Position numbers and translations under genes: made by a program
DNA from: Parvularcula sp.
GTDB lineage: Bacteria; Pseudomonadota; Alphaproteobacteria; Caulobacterales; Parvularculaceae
Length of the DNA: 10,069 nt
Assembly (NCBI GenBank): GCA_003506635.1
Contig: DNZB01000379.1
Coordinates: forward strand, 1-10,069
Direction: 5' to 3'
Part shown: positions 5,952 through 10,069 of the stretch, piece after piece
Numbering within the stretch: the stretch's first letter is position 1
Layout: every line of letters begins with the position of its first letter
The notes under the pieces: model-generated
Databases searched by the model: none
What the model was told of the DNA's origin: nothing
The model's input: the letters and a program-made list of their open reading frames with translations, nothing else

Positions 5952-7499
5952 ATGAGCAAGACGGTGAAAGTTAACGGCGACGCGCGCGTCCTCGCGATTT
6001 GCGTCGATTCCATGAGTCTCGACTTCGCGCGCGCCCATCTCGGCCGGCTGCCGGCGCTTAGGACCTTGCTTACGGCTGATGGGGCGCTGAAAGAACTCAC
6101 GAGCCCCGCCGATCGGCTGACCGCCAGCGTCTGGGTGTCGTTTGCGACCGGCGCCCAGCCGGGCGCGCACGGCCATTACTACCCGTTTCAGTGGGATCAG
6201 GAGGCGATGGCGTTCTCGCGCGTTTCATCGCCGGACTGGCGCGCGCGCCTGCCGGTCGAGCCGTTCTGGCATGACCTCGCCCGGCGCGGCGTCAAGACGG
6301 TCGCCTTCGACCCCGGCACGCCGAACGACGCGGCCAGCGCTCCGCATACGGAGATTATCAACTGGAGCTACCAGTCGAGCGGCGCGGCGAGCGCCAGCGA
6401 CCCCGCCCTTCTCGCCGAACTGCGCCGACGCTTTGGTCGCCGCCCGATCGGCAAGGAAGTGCCGGTGCCCAAGACGCTGGCGCAGAGCCGGCGCATCCGC
6501 GATGATCTTATTCGGTCGATTGAGGCGAAAGCGGAAGCGGCGCTGTGGCTGATGGCGCGCGAGGACTGGCGCTTCTTCCTTACCGCCTTTTACGAAATCC
6601 ATCGCGCCGGCCATAATCTTCTCGTTGTCGGGGGCGATTTCGGATCGGAGGCGGACCCGGACGCGCTCCTCGCCGTCTATGAGGCGCAAGACCGCGCGCT
6701 TGGCCGTATCCTTGAGGGCGCGGCGGACGCGAATACGACCGTAATCTTCTTCTCGCTGCACGGCATGGAGCCGAACCGCGCGCAGGACCATTTCCTTGCA
6801 CCGTTGTTGGCGCGGCTGTCTGGAGCGTGGGTCGCGCATCGCGAGGGCGCGCCCGCGCCTGCAAGACCCGAGAATCTGATGGCGCGCCTGCGCGCCGCCG
6901 TGCCGGCGCACATTCAGTATTCGCTCGCCTATTTGCTCGGGGAACATGTGCAGGACTGGGTCGTCAACCGCGCCCTCACGGGTGGCGCCGACTGGTCGCG
7001 AACGCCGGTCTTCCGTTATGCCTCAGGCGGCGAAGGCTATCTCCGCCTGAACATAAAGGGCCGCGAACGCCAGGGATGTCTTGATCGCGATGAAGTTCCG
7101 GGGTTCGTGACGTGGCTGAAGGAGCGGCTCTGCGAAATCAGGCTGCCCGACAGCGGCGGGCCGCTCGTCCGCGCCATTTACGATGCGCGCGACCTTTATC
7201 CGGGCGAGCGCGCGGAATATCTCCCCGATCTCATTATCGACTATGCGCCGGACGAACCCGCGCACGCGATCTCGTCGCCCGCGATCGGGCGGCTTGACGC
7301 CCATCTTGACACCGGGCGCGGCGGCAATCATTGCGGCGCGGCCTTCATGATCGTCGCAGGTCCAGGGCGCACCCATGCGGCGACGGCCGAAGTGAGAGAC
7401 ATTCACGACATGCGCACCTTCATTGAATCGCTGCTGTTTGATCAATCCTGCGCGGCGCGTACGGCGGCGGAAAGCATGCCCGCGCGCTCCGACGCCTGA
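5952..7499 (+). CDS. Alkaline-phosphatase-superfamily phosphodiesterase-like protein
   Basis: A 515-residue soluble protein of the type I phosphodiesterase / nucleotide pyrophosphatase group. The N-terminal VLAICVDSMS provides metal ligand Asp19. TASVWVSFATGAQPGAHGHY (57-76) matches the family's T-x-P-x-W-x-x-F-x-TG-x-x-P-G-x-HG block, with Thr57 in the nucleophile position. FYEIHRAGH (213-221) matches the D-x-x-x-H block, but the Asp position is His217; Glu215 is nearby. SLHGMEPN (268-275) matches SDHG with Leu269 instead of Asp. GGNHCG supplies the last His, 460. Activity on a phosphodiester or phosphomonoester is therefore plausible, but the metal site is not standard. An upstream ATG at 5880 adds 24 Arg-rich residues that are neither signal peptide nor family sequence, so I chose 5952; its ribosome binding site is weak. 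There is no signal peptide, so it is cytosolic. hrpB follows after 6 nt. Confidence 0.82.
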   Translation: MSKTVKVNGDARVLAICVDSMSLDFARAHLGRLPALRTLLTADGALKELTSPADRLTASVWVSFATGAQPGAHGHYYPFQWDQEAMAFSRVSSPDWRARLPVEPFWHDLARRGVKTVAFDPGTPNDAASAPHTEIINWSYQSSGAASASDPALLAELRRRFGRRPIGKEVPVPKTLAQSRRIRDDLIRSIEAKAEAALWLMAREDWRFFLTAFYEIHRAGHNLLVVGGDFGSEADPDALLAVYEAQDRALGRILEGAADANTTVIFFSLHGMEPNRAQDHFLAPLLARLSGAWVAHREGAPAPARPENLMARLRAAVPAHIQYSLAYLLGEHVQDWVVNRALTGGADWSRTPVFRYASGGEGYLRLNIKGRERQGCLDRDEVPGFVTWLKERLCEIRLPDSGGPLVRAIYDARDLYPGERAEYLPDLIIDYAPDEPAHAISSPAIGRLDAHLDTGRGGNHCGAAFMIVAGPGRTHAATAEVRDIHDMRTFIESLLFDQSCAARTAAESMPARSDA

Positions 7500-7505
7500 C
7501 CGACG

Positions 7506-9962
7506 ATGCGCGCGCCGCTGCCGATCGACGAAGCGCTGCCGCGCATCAAGTCGGCGCTCGCCGCTGATACGCGCCTCGTCCTTGCCGCGCCGCCGGGCGC
7601 CGGCAAGACGACACAGGTTCCTCTGGCGCTTCTTGACGAAGACTGGCTCGACGGGCGGCGCATCATCATGCTGGAGCCGCGGCGGATCGCAGCGCGCATG
7701 GCGGCCGAGCGCATGGCGGCGGCTCTCGGCGAGCGCACAGGCGAGACGATCGGCCTTGCAACGCGCGTCGATCGCCGCGTCAGCGCAAAAACCCGCATTG
7801 AAGTCGTGACCGACGGCCTCTTCACCCGGCGCATTCTGAACGAGCCGGATCTGCCGGACACGGGCGCGGTCCTTTTCGACGAATTTCACGAGCGCTCGCT
7901 CGCCGCCGATCTCGGCCTTGCGCTCGCCCGCGACGCGCAAAGCGGCCTTCGCGAAGATCTCCGTCTCGTTCTGATGTCGGCGACGCTTGATGTCGCGCGG
8001 CTTGCGGGGGCTTTGGGCGCACGCGTCGTCGAGAGCGAGGGGCGCGCTTTTCCCGTCGAGACGATCTATCTCGGCAAATCCTCCGATTATATCGAAGACC
8101 AGGCCGCCCGCGCCGCCCGGCGCGCATTGCGTGACCAGCAGAGCTCAGTCCTCGTCTTCCTTCCTGGCATGAGGGAGATCCTGCGCGCGGCGGAGCGACT
8201 GCAGGACTTGGGCGATGACATCATCGTCGCCCCGCTTTACGGCGCGCTGGCGCCCGCGGAGCAGGATCTCGCAGTTGCGCCAGCGCCGCCAGGCAAGCGC
8301 AAGATCGTCATCGCGACCGACATCGCGGAAAGCTCCCTGACGATCGAAGGCGTCGGCGCCGTTGTCGATTCAGGCCTGGCTCGCGTCGCCGAATATGCGC
8401 CCGAAGGCGGCGCCAGCCTCGTCACGCGCCGCGCAAGCCGGGCGAGCGTCGATCAGCGACGCGGCCGCGCCGGGCGCCTTGGACCTGGCGTCTGCTATCG
8501 GCTTTGGGATGAGGAGGGTACGCGGGGCCTCGCCGCCGAACCGGCGCCGGAGATTCTCAGCGCCAATCTCGACGGCCTTTTGCTTGCGCTCGCTGAATGG
8601 GGCGAAACCGGCATAGACCGCCTGCCCTTTATCGATGCGCCGCCGGCAGGACGGATCGCCGCCGCGCGCGCCTCGCTGGTCGCGCTCGGCGCTCTCGACG
8701 ACAGAGGGGCGCTTACCGCGCGCGGGCGCGAGATGGCGGCGCTGCCGATGGAGCCGCGCCTTGCGGCAATGATCGCCGGCGCGCGAAACCCGGGTGAGCG
8801 CGCGCTCGGCGCCGAGATCGCAGCGCTGATCGGTGAGCGCGGGCTCGGCGGATCGTCTGCGGACATTCGCGACCGGCTCGCCCGCTTTCGAACGGATCGC
8901 TCGCCGCGCGGTGAGGCTTTGCGGTCGCAAGCCGCGCGCTGGGCAAAAGGCGCCGGCGCCGCACCAGCAGGGCAGGCCGGGCAAACGATCGCAAATGCGC
9001 TGCGCGGCAATATCGCGCGTGCGGACCCGGCGCGCGGCGGCAAAGAGCGCGCCTATCAGCTCGCGAGCGGGCGCACGGTATTCCTCGACGGCGGCGATGC
9101 GCTCGCCAGTGAGCCATGGCTTGCTGTCGCGGACGTTGCGGGCGGGGCCGCGAATGCGCGCATTCTCGCCGCCGCGCCGCTGTCGGAAGCCGACGCGCTC
9201 GCGCTTGGGGACGTGCGCATCGAAGAGACCGCCGCATTCGACCGCGAACGCCGCACAGTCACCGGAAGGCGGATCACCCGTCTTGGCAGGATCGAACTTG
9301 GCGCAGCGCCCCTTCCCCGCCCTTCGGCGGAGATCGCCCGCCGGGCGATCCTCGAAGCATTGCGCGCCGATGGGCTTGTGCTGTTGGCGCATCATGACGC
9401 GATCCGTCAAAGCCTTGCGCGGCTTGCGCTTGCGCGCAGGCATCTCGGCGAGGAATGGCCGGCGCTTGACGAGGCCGGTCTGTTGGCGCGCGCGGACGAA
9501 TGGCTTGTCACGCTCTTGGGCGAGCCGCCGTCGATTGACCGTCCGTCATCCGACGATCTCCGCCGCGGCGTCACCGGCTTGCTCGACTGGCCGCTTCAGC
9601 GGCGGCTGGACGAACTCGCGCCGCTGAACATCGCGGCTCCGGCGGGGCGGTCGCTTGCGATCGACTATACAGCCGAGGGAGGCCCGCGCGTCGAGGCGCG
9701 CGTGCAGGAATTTTATGGGCTCTCCCGCCATCACGCGATCATGCAGGGAAAGGTTCCGCTGACGGTTTCGTTGCTCTCCCCGGCGCGACGGCAGGTCGCG
9801 CTGACGAAGGACCTCCCCGGCTTCTGGCGCGGCGGCTACCGGGACATGGCGAAGGACATGCGCAGCGAATACCCGAAGCACGACTGGCCAGAGGATCCCG
9901 CCGCCGCGCGCGCGCATGAGGGCAAGACGAAAGCGAGACTGTCTGGTCCTTCGGCTTCCTGA
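7506..9962 (+). CDS. hrpB: HrpB, ATP-dependent DEAH-type helicase
   Basis: An 818-residue superfamily 2 helicase of usual HrpB length. Motifs in order are: Walker A APPGAGKTTQ (28-37), LEPRRIAARM (56-65, motif Ia), DEFHER in place of DEAH (125-130, motif II), SAT (158-160, motif III), TDIAESSLTI (271-280, motif V) and QRRGRAGR (317-324, motif VI). They are followed by the HA2 helical region and the HrpB C-terminal domain, which ends in the characteristic YPKHDWPEDP (near 795). The family couples NTP hydrolysis to nucleic-acid unwinding; its role in bacteria is poorly defined and it is usually dispensable. No strong ribosome binding site precedes the ATG, which follows the upstream stop codon by 6 nt, so translational coupling is likely. 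The frame is intact. Confidence 0.95.
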   Translation: MRAPLPIDEALPRIKSALAADTRLVLAAPPGAGKTTQVPLALLDEDWLDGRRIIMLEPRRIAARMAAERMAAALGERTGETIGLATRVDRRVSAKTRIEVVTDGLFTRRILNEPDLPDTGAVLFDEFHERSLAADLGLALARDAQSGLREDLRLVLMSATLDVARLAGALGARVVESEGRAFPVETIYLGKSSDYIEDQAARAARRALRDQQSSVLVFLPGMREILRAAERLQDLGDDIIVAPLYGALAPAEQDLAVAPAPPGKRKIVIATDIAESSLTIEGVGAVVDSGLARVAEYAPEGGASLVTRRASRASVDQRRGRAGRLGPGVCYRLWDEEGTRGLAAEPAPEILSANLDGLLLALAEWGETGIDRLPFIDAPPAGRIAAARASLVALGALDDRGALTARGREMAALPMEPRLAAMIAGARNPGERALGAEIAALIGERGLGGSSADIRDRLARFRTDRSPRGEALRSQAARWAKGAGAAPAGQAGQTIANALRGNIARADPARGGKERAYQLASGRTVFLDGGDALASEPWLAVADVAGGAANARILAAAPLSEADALALGDVRIEETAAFDRERRTVTGRRITRLGRIELGAAPLPRPSAEIARRAILEALRADGLVLLAHHDAIRQSLARLALARRHLGEEWPALDEAGLLARADEWLVTLLGEPPSIDRPSSDDLRRGVTGLLDWPLQRRLDELAPLNIAAPAGRSLAIDYTAEGGPRVEARVQEFYGLSRHHAIMQGKVPLTVSLLSPARRQVALTKDLPGFWRGGYRDMAKDMRSEYPKHDWPEDPAAARAHEGKTKARLSGPSAS

Positions 9963-10069
9963 CCGGATGTCCATCGCCTTCGACGGGCGTGTTCGACCCG
10001 CATCAGAGCTACGTTGTTCAAGATCGCTCCGCCCGGCCGAAAAGTCGAACCGCCCGGCGGGGTCGAGCC
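9963..10069. other. Downstream stretch with no assignable gene
   Basis: After the hrpB stop, 107 nt remain. A frame from an ATG at 9967 stays open to the edge, but its Arg/Ser-rich translation looks non-coding and it has no ribosome binding site. I see no hairpin with a T-run. A short CGCCCGGC word occurs twice (near 10029 and 10051), which may be chance in GC-rich DNA. Confidence 0.4.

Noticed and set aside
7023..7940. A 305-codon minus-strand open frame spanning the phosphodiesterase and hrpB junction
   Set aside because: It is antisense to two well-supported genes and has a low-complexity, Arg-rich translation with no domain.
8370..9443. A 357-codon minus-strand open frame opposite hrpB
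   Set aside because: It mirrors the codon bias of hrpB, has no motif, and lies wholly inside a gene with intact helicase motifs.
1..10069. A mobile element, genomic island or phage-defence system around the copper genes
   Set aside because: I saw no transposase, integrase, tRNA, flanking repeats or clear change in base composition; the copper module looks chromosomal.

Overview
The window is high-GC bacterial chromosome, tightly packed and rich in GC at third codon positions. The flbT-flaF pair at the left edge points to Alphaproteobacteria, because both flagellin-regulating families are essentially confined to that class. The sequence does not settle the order within the class. I see no transposase, integrase, CRISPR array, tRNA or rRNA.

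Left region (1-1676). flbT and the 5' part of flaF run on the minus strand with an 11-nt overlap; they set flagellin mRNA stability and flagellin secretion. Divergent from flbT, across about 100 nt holding a possible CtrA half-site (TTAACC), lies a complete 2-oxoglutarate/Fe(II) oxygenase of the isopenicillin N synthase-like family, with unknown substrate.

Copper region (1870-4882). This is a self-contained copper tolerance module. csoR, a Cu(I)-sensing repressor with an intact Cys-His-Cys site, reads left. copA, a Tat-exported multicopper oxidase, and copB, its outer-membrane partner, read right as an operon with stop and start codons sharing one base. Between them sits a perfect 17-bp inverted repeat, ATACCCTGATAGGGTAT. 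It lies between the -35 (TTGACT) and -10 (TATACT) elements of the rightward promoter and 7 nt from the csoR start codon. The likely logic is that CsoR represses both directions until Cu(I) binds. The copA leader is long (about 175 nt) and contains a 33-codon open frame with a good ribosome binding site.

Right region (4866-9962). A polytopic membrane protein of the lysylphosphatidylglycerol-synthase transmembrane / UPF0104 family converges on copB with a 17-nt overlap. It is divergent from an alkaline-phosphatase-superfamily phosphodiesterase-like protein. That protein keeps the predicted nucleophile threonine, but two of its usual metal-binding aspartates are replaced. Six bases after it comes hrpB, a DEAH-type helicase with all main motifs intact. 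The last 107 bases have no assignable gene.

Most of the window is well-understood gene content. The points most worth a second look are the CsoR operator/promoter overlap with its long leader, the phosphodiesterase with an altered metal site beside a lipid-flippase-like protein, and the orphan oxygenase opposite flbT. I did not find convincing evidence of a wholly new system.
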